Shown here piece by piece: positions 18,424-27,486 of a stretch of DNA of 64,000 nucleotides; position 1 is the stretch's first letter; the number at the start of each line of letters is the position of its first letter. Made by a program: the position numbers and the translations under genes. The notes beneath the pieces were generated by a model. It did no database searches. It saw nothing but the letters and a program-made list of their open reading frames with translations, and had not been told where the DNA came from. Origin of the DNA: Kaistia hirudinis (GTDB lineage Bacteria; Pseudomonadota; Alphaproteobacteria; Rhizobiales; Kaistiaceae); assembly GCF_014196455.1 (NCBI RefSeq), contig NZ_JACIDS010000001.1:620001-684000 (forward strand). The letters are read 5' to 3'.

Positions 18424-18990
18424 CTATTCCGGCTTGCCGGCGAGTGCATTCGCCAGATCGCCATACTGCTCGCAGCTGCGATTGCCGCAGAGCTTCTCGA
18501 TGGTCGACAGCTCGAGCTTGGCCTCCTCGACACGGCCAGCCGAAACATAGCCCTCGCCGAGATATTCGCGCGTGTTGAGATTGTTCGGGTCGATCGCGAG
18601 AGCCTGCTTGTAGTAGCCGATGCCGACATCGACATCGCCCATCTTGCGATGACTGTAGCCGATATAGGTCAGCACGATCGCGTCATTCTTGTTCTGCACG
18701 GCGTCGAGGACGGCGAGCGCATTCTCGTAGTAGCCGGCGAGAGCGAGGGCGCGGCCCTGTTCGAGGAGTTGCTTGTCATCGAGGCTGCCGGAATTGGCCT
18801 TCACGCAGCGTTGCAGCGGCTTGCTCCAGACCCAGCCCTTGTTGCAGACCTGCTGCGGCGGCATCGAGCTGCCACCGGAGCCGCCGCCGCTTCCGCCGCC
18901 GCTGCCGCTGGCCGCCCAGGCCGGTGCCATGGCACCGAGGCAGATCAGGGCGAGGGCGGTTCGCTTCACCCAGGATGTCGTGATAGTCAT
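18424..18990 (-). CDS. Exported TPR-repeat protein with Gly/Ser linker
   Basis: A 188-residue protein. A signal peptide (AALICLGAMAPAWA-like, cleavage near residue 26) is followed by a Gly/Ser-rich stretch, a Cys-containing segment (VCNKGWVWSKPLQRCVK, probably one disulfide) and at least two TPR units (NAIVLTYIGYSHRKMGD region; YYKQALAIDPNNLNTREYLG). AGGAG lies eight bases before the ATG. It is likely periplasmic and protein-binding. It is the first gene of a minus-strand unit with the type III PKS and methyltransferase, and is divergent from an ECF sigma gene. No specific function is recognised. Confidence 0.8.
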   Translation of the reverse strand: MTITTSWVKRTALALICLGAMAPAWAASGSGGGSGGGSGGSSMPPQQVCNKGWVWSKPLQRCVKANSGSLDDKQLLEQGRALALAGYYENALAVLDAVQNKNDAIVLTYIGYSHRKMGDVDVGIGYYKQALAIDPNNLNTREYLGEGYVSAGRVEEAKLELSTIEKLCGNRSCEQYGDLANALAGKPE

Positions 18991-19010
18991 GGTGTTCTCT
19001 CCTGATACGC

Positions 19011-19028
19011 CTTCGCGACGATGCGAAG
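19011..19028. promoter_or_regulatory. Inverted repeat in the TPR/ECF-sigma divergent promoter region
   Basis: CTTCGC-gacgat-GCGAAG forms a six-plus-six palindrome midway between the two divergent start codons (18990 and 19073). It may be an operator or a leader hairpin. No clean ECF-type -35 GGAAC / -10 CGTT pair could be placed. Confidence 0.35.
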
Positions 19029-19072
19029 TCGCAGGATGAACAGCGTTCGGGGCCGACCTATTCGCTCGTCAG

Positions 19073-19579
19073 ATGATCACGTCGGGTAACGAAGAGGTGA
19101 GAAGCGGCCTGCGGGTGCACCTGCCTGCACTCTGGCGCTTCGGGCTCGTCCTTTCGAGGAGGCGCGAAACCGCCGAAGAGCTCGTGCAGGCAACCTGTCT
19201 GCGCGCGCTTGAGCGCGCGGACCAGTACCAGCCGGGCACGCGGCTCGACCGCTGGCTGTTCTCCATCCTGCACTCCATCTGGATCAACGAGCTGCGCGCG
19301 CGGCGCATCCGGCTCGGGGAAGGGGAGGTCGATGCGGAGACCGCGCTCGTCTTCGACGGCGCGCATGCGATCGAAACGAATATTCTCGCTAGCCAGGTGT
19401 TAGCGCGGATCGGACGGCTGCCGGATGCGCAGCGCGAGACGGTGCTGCTGGTCTATGGCGAAGGCTATTCCTATCGCGAGGCGGCGGACCTGCTCGGCGT
19501 GCCGATCGGAACGATCATGAGCCGGCTCGCCAGTGCGCGGGAGCGGCTCGCCGAAGAGGGCGCGAGGCCTGGAGCGTGA
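19073..19579 (+). CDS. ECF-family RNA polymerase sigma factor
   Basis: A 168-residue group 4 sigma factor. Region 2 reads RRETAEELVQATCLRALERA and RLDRWLFSILHSIWINELRA. Region 4 reads LPDAQRETVLLVYGEGYSYR and DLLGVPIGTIMSRLASARER, a complete HTH for -35 recognition. It is short and has no C-terminal extension. The next gene, one base past the stop, looks like its anti-sigma factor. It is divergent from the TPR-PKS-methyltransferase unit, which is the obvious candidate regulon along with its own operon. Confidence 0.92.
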   Translation: MITSGNEEVRSGLRVHLPALWRFGLVLSRRRETAEELVQATCLRALERADQYQPGTRLDRWLFSILHSIWINELRARRIRLGEGEVDAETALVFDGAHAIETNILASQVLARIGRLPDAQRETVLLVYGEGYSYREAADLLGVPIGTIMSRLASARERLAEEGARPGA

Positions 19580-19580
19580 G

Positions 19581-20396
19581 ATGAGCGAGCGGCATCCATC
19601 CGAAGACGCGGAGCAATTGGTCGCGCTGCTTGATGGCGAGCTGGAGGCCGGTTCTGCCGCCATCCTAGCCGAGCGCCTCCCTGACGATGCGGATCTGCGC
19701 GCGCGCCTCGCGACGCTGGACAGAGGCGGGGAGGGCGTGCGGCCCGCCTTCGACCTGCTGCTGGACGACGCGCCGATCGCCCGCCTCGACGCGATGCTCG
19801 ACGGGGCAATCGCCGCGACGCAGAAGCCCTCGCCCGCCGCCCCGGCGCGGAGCCGACCCGCCTGGGGCTGGCTGAGCGGCCTTCTGGCGCCGGCGGCTGC
19901 CGCGCTGGCGGCTGGTCTGGTGGGGCTGTGGCTCGGCGTCGCCGTCCTGGGTGGTCCCGCGCACGAGGAGGAGGGGGGCTGGCTCGCGGCCGTGGCGAGC
20001 TATTGGGCGCTCACCACGCCCGACACGCTGGCGATCGCCCCCACGCCTGACCATCTCGCCAAGGGCCTCGCGCTGGCCTCGGACCGCCTTGGCATAACGC
20101 TCTCGCCCGCCGCGATCGCCCTGCCCGATGCCGATTTTCGCGGCGCGACGGTATTCGATTATGATGGCAAGCCTCTGGTTCAACTTGCCTATTTGGACGC
20201 TGACGGCACGCCCTTCGCCTATTGCGTGATCCGCGCCGCGGAGAGCGGGGCGGTCCAGCCGACGGCCGGCACCATGGGCGGCTTCAATGTCGTGCATTGG
20301 TCGGCCGGCGACGGCGTGGAGCGCATGCTGATCGGGCGCGTTCCGGGCGCGGTGCTGGAGCGCTACGCCGCGCTCCTGTCCGAACGCGCCGGCTGA
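19581..20396 (+). CDS. Probable membrane anti-sigma factor for the adjacent ECF sigma
   Basis: A 271-residue protein. An N-terminal helical segment (DAEQLVALLDGELEAGSAAI) resembles the start of anti-sigma domains but lacks the zinc HxxxCxxC motif. One membrane helix lies at about residues 98-123 (LLAPAAAALAAGLVGLWLGV) and a periplasmic domain of about 145 residues follows. The ATG lies one base after the sigma stop with GGAGCGTGAG upstream. The topology and operon position are those of transmembrane anti-sigma regulators such as the ChrR-unlike, RskA-like class. Its last 34 bases overlap the convergent acyltransferase gene. Confidence 0.8.
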   Translation: MSERHPSEDAEQLVALLDGELEAGSAAILAERLPDDADLRARLATLDRGGEGVRPAFDLLLDDAPIARLDAMLDGAIAATQKPSPAAPARSRPAWGWLSGLLAPAAAALAAGLVGLWLGVAVLGGPAHEEEGGWLAAVASYWALTTPDTLAIAPTPDHLAKGLALASDRLGITLSPAAIALPDADFRGATVFDYDGKPLVQLAYLDADGTPFAYCVIRAAESGAVQPTAGTMGGFNVVHWSAGDGVERMLIGRVPGAVLERYAALLSERAG

Positions 20397-21661
20397 GGCT
20401 CCGGAAGGGCCGGGTCGCGCGCTTCGAAGCGGGCCTTCATCCGGACCGGCAGATGGCGCTCGACGAGGCCGCGCGACCAGCGCCGCGCCGGGGTTTCCAC
20501 GAAGGTGTAGGTGAAGGACGCGATGGCGACGACCGCCGCGAGGAAGCCGATCGTGACGAGATCGCCCTGCCAGTGCGCCTGTCCGATCAGCGTGGCCCTC
20601 TGACCGTCGACAATCTGGGACGTCGTCAGCGTGACGCCCAGGGTCCGCTCGAGCGTATGGATCGTCATCATCAGCACGCGCAGCACCGGCACATGCACCA
20701 TGTAGATCGAATAGGACAGCACGCCGAGCCGCAGCGCCGGGCGTGAGCGGAGGAGGGCGCTGACCGCCCCGCCCTCAGCCGAGAAGATCAGCACGGCCAG
20801 CAGAAACACCGCCGGCCCGAGCAGCGAAAGCGTGCTCGTCCCCACGACCGAGACGAAGACCGCAACGAGGATGACGCAGCCTATCTCCACGCCCGTCCAG
20901 GAGGTCCGCGACACAGGCGGGCCGCCGTCGACGCCTATGAAACGCTGGTAAAGCGCATAGCCGATCACGCCGGCGCTGAAGCCGCCGATTGCGCGGATCA
21001 GCCCGAAATCATAGGTCGCGTCCATGTTGCGCGGGCTGACGAAGCCGAGAATGATTGGCGCCGCCAGCGCCACCAGCGCGAGGAGCCTGACGAGACGGCT
21101 AGCGGGCAGGGCGCTCGCCACCAGCGCAAACAGGAGATAGGTCCACAGCTCGGCGCTGACGCTCCAGCTCGGGAAATTCCACGTCAGCGACCGATCGATG
21201 CCCGTCGCCTGCAGCATCAGCAGATTGACGACGAGCGAGCCGATGCCGCGATCCTGCGTCGAGAACGGCACGGAGCCCGGCGCCAGACGGTGCAGGACGA
21301 AGGGCAGGCATTCGAGGGCCACGAGGAAGGCGAGCGTCGCGAGGTGCAGCGGATAGAGCCGACCGAGGCGCAGCAGCATGAAGCGCCCTGTTCCGAACCC
21401 CTCCCGAAGATCGCGCGCATAGTTCGCGGCGATCACGAAGCCGCTGAGAACGAAGAAGAAATCGACGAAGAGATAGGCGTTTCGCACGATGCCGAGCATG
21501 CGAAAATGGCTGTAGGCTTCGAGGTGGAACAGCGCGACCATGGTCGCGCAAAATCCACGCCAGCCGTCAAGCGCGGCGAAATGCCGATTGCAGGAGGCGA
21601 ATGCGCGCACGGCCTTCGTCTCTCGGAGCGATCGCAGCCGCAGATGGCGAGCCCCCGCCAC
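20363..21661 (-). CDS. Acyltransferase 3 family membrane protein (OafA/YrhL-like)
   Basis: A 432-residue integral membrane acyltransferase with about ten helices. The N-terminal catalytic His region appears as FAALDGWRGFCATMVALFHL, and LFVDFFFVLSGFVIAANYA follows, both signatures of acyltransferase family 3. These enzymes O-acylate polysaccharides, lipopolysaccharide or small molecules. There are no neighbouring surface-polysaccharide genes, so no substrate can be named. The 3' end overlaps the anti-sigma gene on the other strand by 34 bases; the shared stretch encodes low-complexity C-termini in both. Confidence 0.88.
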   Translation of the reverse strand: MAGARHLRLRSLRETKAVRAFASCNRHFAALDGWRGFCATMVALFHLEAYSHFRMLGIVRNAYLFVDFFFVLSGFVIAANYARDLREGFGTGRFMLLRLGRLYPLHLATLAFLVALECLPFVLHRLAPGSVPFSTQDRGIGSLVVNLLMLQATGIDRSLTWNFPSWSVSAELWTYLLFALVASALPASRLVRLLALVALAAPIILGFVSPRNMDATYDFGLIRAIGGFSAGVIGYALYQRFIGVDGGPPVSRTSWTGVEIGCVILVAVFVSVVGTSTLSLLGPAVFLLAVLIFSAEGGAVSALLRSRPALRLGVLSYSIYMVHVPVLRVLMMTIHTLERTLGVTLTTSQIVDGQRATLIGQAHWQGDLVTIGFLAAVVAIASFTYTFVETPARRWSRGLVERHLPVRMKARFEARDPALPEPQPARSDRSAA

Positions 21662-21731
21662 CCGTTGGGCCGATCCCGGAACGGTGGCGGCAGACTAGGC
21701 GCGAGGCATTAAGGAAGCCTCGCCGTGATCT

Positions 21732-23072
21732 TCACACGACAGTGCCGTGGAGATCATAGGCATCGGCGCTTTCGATGCGCGCGGTGACGAACTCGCCGGC
21801 GCGGATCGGCCGGCGGCTGGTCAGATGGATGCTGCCGTCGATCTCCGGCGCATCCCAGGCAGCGCGACCCTTGGCCCTGAGACCGCTCGTCTCGTCGACG
21901 AGGACCTGGACACGGCGGCCGACGCGCCTTGCCAGCTGCTTCGCGCTGATCGCCTGCTGGCGCTGCATGAAGCGATGCCAGCGCTGTTCCTTGACCTCGT
22001 CCGGCACGATTCCCGCCAGCTCATTCGCCGGCGCGCCGTCGACGGGCTCGAACTTGAAGCAGCCGACGCGGTCGAGCTTCACCTCGTCCAGCCAATCCAG
22101 GAGGAACTCGAAATCCTCGTCGGTCTCGCCGGGGAAGCCGACGATGAAGGTCGAGCGGATGGCGAGGTCGGGGCAGATCTCGCGCCAGCGGCGGATGCGC
22201 TCCGCGGTCTTCTCCTGATGCGCCGGGCGGCGCATGGCCTTCAGAACAGACGGGCTCGCATGCTGGAACGGGATATCGATATAGGGCAGCACCTTGCCCT
22301 CGGCCATCAGCTCGACCACGGCATCGACGTGAGGGTAGGGGTAGACATAGTGCAGGCGGACCCAGACGCCGAGTTCGCCGAGCGCGGCGGAGAGATCGAG
22401 GAACTTCGCCTTGACCTCGCGGTCACGCCACGGGCTCGCGGCATATTTGATATCGACGCCATAGGCGCTCGTATCCTGCGAGATGACGAGCAGTTCCTTG
22501 ACGCCGGCCTTCACCAGCCGCTCGGCCTCCCGAAGCACGTCGCCGGCCGGCCGGCTGACGAGATCGCCGCGCAGCTTCGGGATGATGCAGAAGGAGCAGC
22601 GGTTGTTGCAGCCTTCGGAAATCTTCAGATAGGCGTAGTGGCGCGGCGTCAGCTTGATGCCCTGCGGCGGCACCAGGTCGACGAAGGGATCGTGCGCCGG
22701 CGGAACCGCCTGATGCACGGCGCCGAGCACGCTCTCATATTGCTGCGGACCGGTGATCGCGAGAACGTTCGGGAAGATGTCGCGGATCTGGTCGGGCTCG
22801 GCGCCCATGCAGCCGGTCACGATGACCTTGCCGTTCTCCTTCATCGCCGTGCCGATCGCTTCGAGCGACTCCGCCTTGGCGCTGTCCAGGAAGCCGCAAG
22901 TGTTGACGATGACGACGTCGGCACCGTCGTGATGGCGCGACAGCTCATAGCCCTCGGCGCGCAGATGCGTGAGGATCCGCTCGGAATCGACGAGCGCCTT
23001 GGGGCAGCCGAGGCTGACGAAGGAAATGCGCGGGGCTTCGCCGGCAGGCGCGTCACGGTTCATGCGGGACAT
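21732..23072 (-). CDS. rimO: Ribosomal protein S12 methylthiotransferase RimO
   Basis: A 446-residue radical-SAM methylthiotransferase that modifies the conserved Asp of ribosomal protein S12. N-terminal UPF0004 domain: [20 protein letters not shown] and [10 protein letters not shown] supply the three cysteines of the auxiliary cluster. The radical-SAM cluster motif is [10 protein letters not shown]-terminal TRAM domain ends the protein. [17 protein letters not shown] and the downstream DTSAYGVD are specific to RimO within the MiaB family. It is monocistronic here, with about 690 bases of apparently gene-free DNA upstream. Confidence 0.96.
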   Translation of the reverse strand: MSRMNRDAPAGEAPRISFVSLGCPKALVDSERILTHLRAEGYELSRHHDGADVVIVNTCGFLDSAKAESLEAIGTAMKENGKVIVTGCMGAEPDQIRDIFPNVLAITGPQQYESVLGAVHQAVPPAHDPFVDLVPPQGIKLTPRHYAYLKISEGCNNRCSFCIIPKLRGDLVSRPAGDVLREAERLVKAGVKELLVISQDTSAYGVDIKYAASPWRDREVKAKFLDLSAALGELGVWVRLHYVYPYPHVDAVVELMAEGKVLPYIDIPFQHASPSVLKAMRRPAHQEKTAERIRRWREICPDLAIRSTFIVGFPGETDEDFEFLLDWLDEVKLDRVGCFKFEPVDGAPANELAGIVPDEVKEQRWHRFMQRQQAISAKQLARRVGRRVQVLVDETSGLRAKGRAAWDAPEIDGSIHLTSRRPIRAGEFVTARIESADAYDLHGTVV

Positions 23073-23759
23073 CCGAGGACAGAGGGCGCGGCAAACCAGC
23101 GGGTCGCCGTCTGATCGTCCGGCATGCCGGACGGACGCGGCTTATCTGTAGGAGCACTTGCCGGCTGTCAATGGATAAGCACACCGGACGAGGGCAGGGC
23201 GCTCGCCCCACCCTGCTCCCGGAGCGACCTGGACACCGCCCGGCCCTCGCCGCCTGTTGCGGCCGAGCCGCGAGCCGGATGCGCCCGCCGACCAGAGTCG
23301 CGCCCCAAGTCCCGGCCGACAGCAGCGATACGCCGCGCGACGTCTGGGCTTCATTCGGCAGACCAAGCGTTCAGCCGAGACCACGACGCATGACCGCCAA
23401 AGGCGATCCACCGGGCAGCCGGTCGAGATGTGCCGCGATCGTCGACCCGAGTGGAATCGACGGCGAGGCGTCAGACCGGGATGAGACGCGCGGCTGGCGT
23501 CAGGCCATGCCGGCGATGGAACGCGCGATGTCAGATCGTGATGGCGGTGACCGGAGGCCAGCAATCGCATCTGTATTCAACGATGACTGCGGCATCGACC
23601 ACTTCATCGGTCGTCGACATAACCGGGCCGGGGAGAGGCGGCCCGCCACGTTGACCGGACGCCGACAGTGACAGCGTCCCACATCAGCATATCCGTGATT
23701 CGCATAAGATAGATTATGGAACCTAATCGCATGGGTGCGAGGCCGGCTGGCCTCGCGGT
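23073..23759. other. 687-base stretch without a convincing gene
   Basis: Open frames exist on both strands (for example 23142-23570 minus and 23171-23671 plus), but their products are Arg/Pro/Gly-rich with no recognisable domain and no good ribosome site. The third-position pattern also does not favour either. The segment from about 23640 to 23740 is relatively AT-rich. The rimO promoter should lie near 23073-23160. No tRNA, terminator or long repeat was seen. Confidence 0.5.
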
Positions 23760-24506
23760 TCAGAAACCCTGCTGGACCGTACGGACGGTGTTGCCAACGG
23801 CTCCCGTCGTCCAGTTCCACACCGTGCCGGCAGCGCGCTCCGTCGCACCAAGAAGGCCCTGGTGATGCACCGGCTCGTTGGCCGGCGGTGCCTGCACGTT
23901 GGCGACGTCGTCGACCGGCATCGGCGGCACCGGACCGTTCGGCGCGGCGCTCTGGATCGCCGGCGCGGCCGGCACCGGGTTTGCAGCCGGAACGACATAG
24001 GACGGCGCTGCCGGTTCGCGCAGGACGCCGAGATCGGCCGGCGGTGCGCCGGTCTGTACGATGGCCGGCTCCGCGGCGCGAACCGCCGGCTCGGCGGCGC
24101 GGACGACGGGCCGAGGCTGGACCGGCGCACTCTGCGCGGCGACACTCGGACGGACCGGACGCGGCTGCGGCTTCGGCGGAATAGGCTGCTCGGACGTGTC
24201 GAGCGCGGCTTCGCTGCGCGGCGCGCTGGCCGGTGCGGCAGCCGGCGCGACCGGCGCCTCGGGCGTCGACCTCTGCGACATGTCGATCTGCCGGACGTTG
24301 TCGGCCACAGGCATGGGGGCCGTGCGGGCGGTCATGGGCGCCGACACATTGGTCGCCGGGGCGCTCGTCAAGGCAGGCCCGGCGATCAGCCAGGCACCCA
24401 CGAGCGCAGCGGCCGCCGCAGCAGCATAAAGGGCGTAGCGGGCAGGGCCCCCTGCCCCTTCGGTGGGCTCATCGACAAGACGTTCTGCGATCAGGGCGCC
24501 AGCCAT
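23760..24506 (-). CDS. Pro/Ala-rich single-pass membrane protein, unknown function
   Basis: A 248-residue protein not recognised as a named family. After a short cytoplasmic segment it has one membrane helix at about residues 23-45 (ALYAAAAAAALVGAWLIAGP), then a long Pro/Ala/Val-rich, probably periplasmic, disordered tail with repeated RAAEPAV-like units and a short hydrophobic C-terminal segment (AAGTVWNWTTGAVGNTV). ATG 24506 is chosen because GAGGA precedes it by seven bases; the frame is open to 24554. The low-complexity composition prevents functional assignment. Confidence 0.6.
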   Translation of the reverse strand: MAGALIAERLVDEPTEGAGGPARYALYAAAAAAALVGAWLIAGPALTSAPATNVSAPMTARTAPMPVADNVRQIDMSQRSTPEAPVAPAAAPASAPRSEAALDTSEQPIPPKPQPRPVRPSVAAQSAPVQPRPVVRAAEPAVRAAEPAIVQTGAPPADLGVLREPAAPSYVVPAANPVPAAPAIQSAAPNGPVPPMPVDDVANVQAPPANEPVHHQGLLGATERAAGTVWNWTTGAVGNTVRTVQQGF

Positions 24507-24624
24507 TGTCCGGTCCTCGGATTCGTTGCGTCGGATACCAAGATGACGCGCCAATCCGGCTCAACTTCGACGTGACTAAGGCAATTCGGCGCAGTTTGTG
24601 GCCGAATATTGCGCGTCCTGTGCT

Positions 24625-25557
24625 TCAGATATCCTTGCGCGCCAGTTGCGTGCGCTCGAACAGCAGCACGATGACCAGCGAGATGGCGAAGGGCACGAGC
24701 AGGTAGAGCAGACGGAATACGATCAGCGCCGCGAGGACGTCGTTCGGGTTGAGCTCGGGCATGGCGGCCAGGAACGTCACCTCGAGCACGCCGAGCCCGC
24801 CCGGCGCATGCGACAGCAGCGCCAGCGTGAAGGACGCCAGGAAGACGCCGAGAACGATCAGGTAGCCGGGATTATGCTCGACCGGCAGCGCGAAATAGAT
24901 GATCGCGGCGGCGCTGCACAGCTCCAGCGGGCCAGCGAGCAACTGACGGGCGACGATCGGCAGCCGGGGGTACTGGACGTGGAACTTGCGCCAATGGAAC
25001 GGCGGAAAGTGGCGCCAGGAGCCGAGGACATAGAGGGCGACCAGCCCCAGCAACACGAGCCCGATGGCGACGCTCAGCCACGCCGGCATGTCGATCAGGC
25101 GCGAGATGATACGGGGGCCCACCACCATGACGACGGCCGATGTCAGCACCGTGCCGAGCGCGAAGGTGAACGAGCAGAAGACGATCAGCAGCCCGATCTG
25201 CTGAGGCGTCAGGCCCTTCGTCGTATAGGCGCGGTAGCGCACGACGGCGCCCGACAGGACCGAGGCGCCGATATTGTGCGAAAGCGCATAGGTCGTGAAC
25301 GAGCAGACCGAAATGAACAGCCAGGAGATCTTCTTGCCGCCGATATGGGCGAGGGCGATTCGGTCGTACCAAGCCAGCGCGCCATAGGCGCACAGCGTCG
25401 CCACGATCGACAGGATCCAGTTGTGCAGGCTGATCGCCGCGAGGCTGTCAGCCACTTCCGCGAAGGAAATGCGTCTGAATTCGCGGTAGAGGATGAACCC
25501 CGACACGACAACCGCAACGATGCCGAAAATCGACCAGGCGGCATTGCGGATCTTCAT
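24625..25557 (-). CDS. YbhN/UPF0104-type membrane protein (LPG synthase membrane-domain family)
   Basis: A 310-residue polytopic membrane protein with eight or so helices and the family's C-terminal block HAPGGLGVLEVTFLA plus ALIVFRLLYLLVPF. This resembles the flippase-like membrane domain of lysyl-phosphatidylglycerol synthases but lacks the C-terminal aminoacyl-transfer domain, so it cannot be called MprF. ATG 25557 has AAGGAGG ten bases upstream; the frame extends to 25644 without recognisable sequence. Possible roles are lipid or lipid-intermediate transport. This is known only from family relatives. Confidence 0.83.
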   Translation of the reverse strand: MKIRNAAWSIFGIVAVVVSGFILYREFRRISFAEVADSLAAISLHNWILSIVATLCAYGALAWYDRIALAHIGGKKISWLFISVCSFTTYALSHNIGASVLSGAVVRYRAYTTKGLTPQQIGLLIVFCSFTFALGTVLTSAVVMVVGPRIISRLIDMPAWLSVAIGLVLLGLVALYVLGSWRHFPPFHWRKFHVQYPRLPIVARQLLAGPLELCSAAAIIYFALPVEHNPGYLIVLGVFLASFTLALLSHAPGGLGVLEVTFLAAMPELNPNDVLAALIVFRLLYLLVPFAISLVIVLLFERTQLARKDI

Positions 25558-25689
25558 CGGGTGGCGTCCTCCTTTGCTGGTCCGCGGCGCGGGTGCCGCG
25601 CGACTGGAGGCGCGAGAGTGGCACGGCGCGAACGACGATGCCAAGGTAACAATCGCGTCAAATTGACGAAATTCATGCTTCGTGATCGC

Positions 25690-26529
25690 TCAGAGCGTCA
25701 CGTCGATCGTCATGCCGTCATAGGCCGGAGCCACATCGGCGCCGAGCCGCTCGACAAGGGTGCGATAGTCGAGGTCGCCATGCATATGGGTGAGCACGGT
25801 ACGGCGCGGCGCGAGACGTTCCCTCCAGGCGAGGGTTTCGTCGAGGCTGAAATGGCTTGGATGCGGCCGGTAGCGGAGCGCGTCGACGATCCACAGATCG
25901 AGCCCGCTCACCGCGGCCAGCGATTCCGGCGGGATGTCGCTGACATCGCTCGAATAGGCGAAGTCGCCGATGCGGAAGCCGAGGCTGTCGATATCGCCAT
26001 GGATCTGGCGGAACGGCAGGATATCGATCCGCCCGCCCGGACCGCCGATCGAGAAGCCCTGCCCCGCCTCGATCCGCTGCCGGCCGACGATCGGCGGATA
26101 ATTGCCGCCCGGCGGCGTGCGGAAGCAATAGGCGAACGCTTCTTCCAGCCGCTCCTGCGTGAAGTCGTCGGAATAGACCGGCACGAGGCGGCGGCTCTCG
26201 AGCCAGAAGGCGCGGAGATCATCGATCCCATGCGTGTGATCGGCATGGGCGTGCGTGTAGAGCACGGCATCCACCCGGTCGACGCGGGCGTCGAGCAACT
26301 GGTTGCGGAGGTCCGGCCCGGTGTCGACCAGGATCCGCGTCGGGTAGGGCGCATCGTTGCGGAAACCGTCGATCAGGATCGACGAGCGGGTGCGGCGGTT
26401 CTTCGGCTCGGAAGGGTCACAGGCGCCCCAGTCATTGCCGATGCGCGGGACGCCCGGGGAGGCGCCGCAGCCGAGGATCGTGATGCGCAGCCGCTCCGCC
26501 GCGCCATCCCTGCCCTGCCCGTCAGCCAT
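25690..26529 (-). CDS. MBL-fold metallo-hydrolase (PhnP-like)
   Basis: A 279-residue metallo-beta-lactamase-fold hydrolase with LGCGASPGVPRIGNDWGACD at the N-terminus, the metal motif THAHADHTHGIDDLR, a third ligand region (YSSDVSDI) and a terminal HMHGDLDY. The pattern matches the PhnP/phosphodiesterase branch. A phosphonate role is not implied, because no phn genes are near and this gene normally follows tatD in alphaproteobacteria. ATG 26529, overlapping the tatD stop by eight bases and preceded by GAGGGGGC, is preferred to 26550. Confidence 0.88.
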   Translation of the reverse strand: MADGQGRDGAAERLRITILGCGASPGVPRIGNDWGACDPSEPKNRRTRSSILIDGFRNDAPYPTRILVDTGPDLRNQLLDARVDRVDAVLYTHAHADHTHGIDDLRAFWLESRRLVPVYSDDFTQERLEEAFAYCFRTPPGGNYPPIVGRQRIEAGQGFSIGGPGGRIDILPFRQIHGDIDSLGFRIGDFAYSSDVSDIPPESLAAVSGLDLWIVDALRYRPHPSHFSLDETLAWRERLAPRRTVLTHMHGDLDYRTLVERLGADVAPAYDGMTIDVTL

Positions 26530-27328
26530 GGAGAGCCCCCTCGCCCGCAAAGGCCGCGGCAGGCACCTTGGTAAAGAGGCGGCGGAAGTTCGCCGTGGTG
26601 ACCTCGCCGATTCGCTCGCCGAGGCCCGTCACTTCGCCGAGCACGCGGGCCGTGTCCGCCACGAAGGCCGGCTCGTTGCGCCCGCCGCGATGCGGGATCG
26701 GCGCGAGATAGGGCGCGTCGGTCTCGACCAGAAGGCGATCTGCCGGCACCGCCTTGGCGATCTCGCGGATCTGCTCGGCATTGCGGAAGGTCAGGATTCC
26801 GGAGAACGAGACGTAGCAGCCGAGCGCCGCGCCGGCGCGGGCAAGCTCCGGACCGGATGAGAAGCAGTGCAGGATGGCCGGGAAGGCCCCCTGCCCCATC
26901 TCGTCCTCAAGGAGGGCGATCATGTCGTCATCGGCATTGCGAGCGTGGATGACGAGCGGAAGACCGGTGATCCGGGCCGCTGCGATATGCTGGCGGAGGC
27001 CGATCGCCTGCACGGCCTTGTGCTCGGCGCCGTAAAAATAGTCGAGCCCGGCCTCGCCGATCGCGACCACCTTGGGGTGGCACGCGAGTTCGACGAGCTG
27101 CTCGCTCGTCACGTCCGGCTCTTCATGGGCGCTGTTGGGATGGACGCCGACCGAGCAATAGATGCTGGCGTGCGACTCCGCGATCGCCAGGACACGCGGA
27201 AACGTGGCAAGGCGCGTCGAGATGGTGACCATCAGGCCGACGCCTGCCAGCCGCGCGCGCTCGAGCAGCGCTTCGCGATCGACGTCGAAATCGGCAAAAT
27301 CGAGATGACAGTGGCTGTCTACAAGCAT
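26522..27328 (-). CDS. tatD: TatD-family metal-dependent deoxyribonuclease
   Basis: A 268-residue TIM-barrel metal hydrolase. DSHCHLDFADFD at the N-terminus supplies two metal His residues, GVHPNSAHEEP and AIGEAGLDYFYG are family signatures, and LLVETDAPYLAP carries the C-terminal metal-binding Asp. TatD proteins are 3'-5' DNases/RNases with roles in DNA repair. It precedes and overlaps the MBL hydrolase gene. In most related genomes metG is directly upstream; here a GT90 gene on the opposite strand separates them. Confidence 0.93.
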   Translation of the reverse strand: MLVDSHCHLDFADFDVDREALLERARLAGVGLMVTISTRLATFPRVLAIAESHASIYCSVGVHPNSAHEEPDVTSEQLVELACHPKVVAIGEAGLDYFYGAEHKAVQAIGLRQHIAAARITGLPLVIHARNADDDMIALLEDEMGQGAFPAILHCFSSGPELARAGAALGCYVSFSGILTFRNAEQIREIAKAVPADRLLVETDAPYLAPIPHRGGRNEPAFVADTARVLGEVTGLGERIGEVTTANFRRLFTKVPAAAFAGEGALHG

Positions 27329-27486
27329 CGCAGGACAAGGAGCTAATACGGCCGCCTTATCAATTCTGCGGCACGCTTCAGCGCCAGTGAGTAGCCGCTT
27401 CCGCTCCTCCTGTCGACCTTTCTGGACAGGTCGGAGCGCCGCACCGTAAACTTCAGCGGCCTTGCTGCGCGCGACTCGGAACGGCC

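Noticed and set aside
23142-23671. Open frames of 142 and 166 codons in the gap upstream of rimO
   Set aside because: Arg/Pro/Gly-rich products on opposite strands at the same place, without domains or good ribosome sites.
24625-25557. Calling the YbhN-like protein MprF (lysyl-phosphatidylglycerol synthase)
   Set aside because: The catalytic C-terminal aminoacyl-transfer domain is missing; only the flippase-like membrane part is present.
25690-26529. Naming the MBL hydrolase phnP with a phosphonate role
   Set aside because: Only the fold and motifs support it. No phosphonate genes are nearby and the tatD linkage is the ordinary alphaproteobacterial context.
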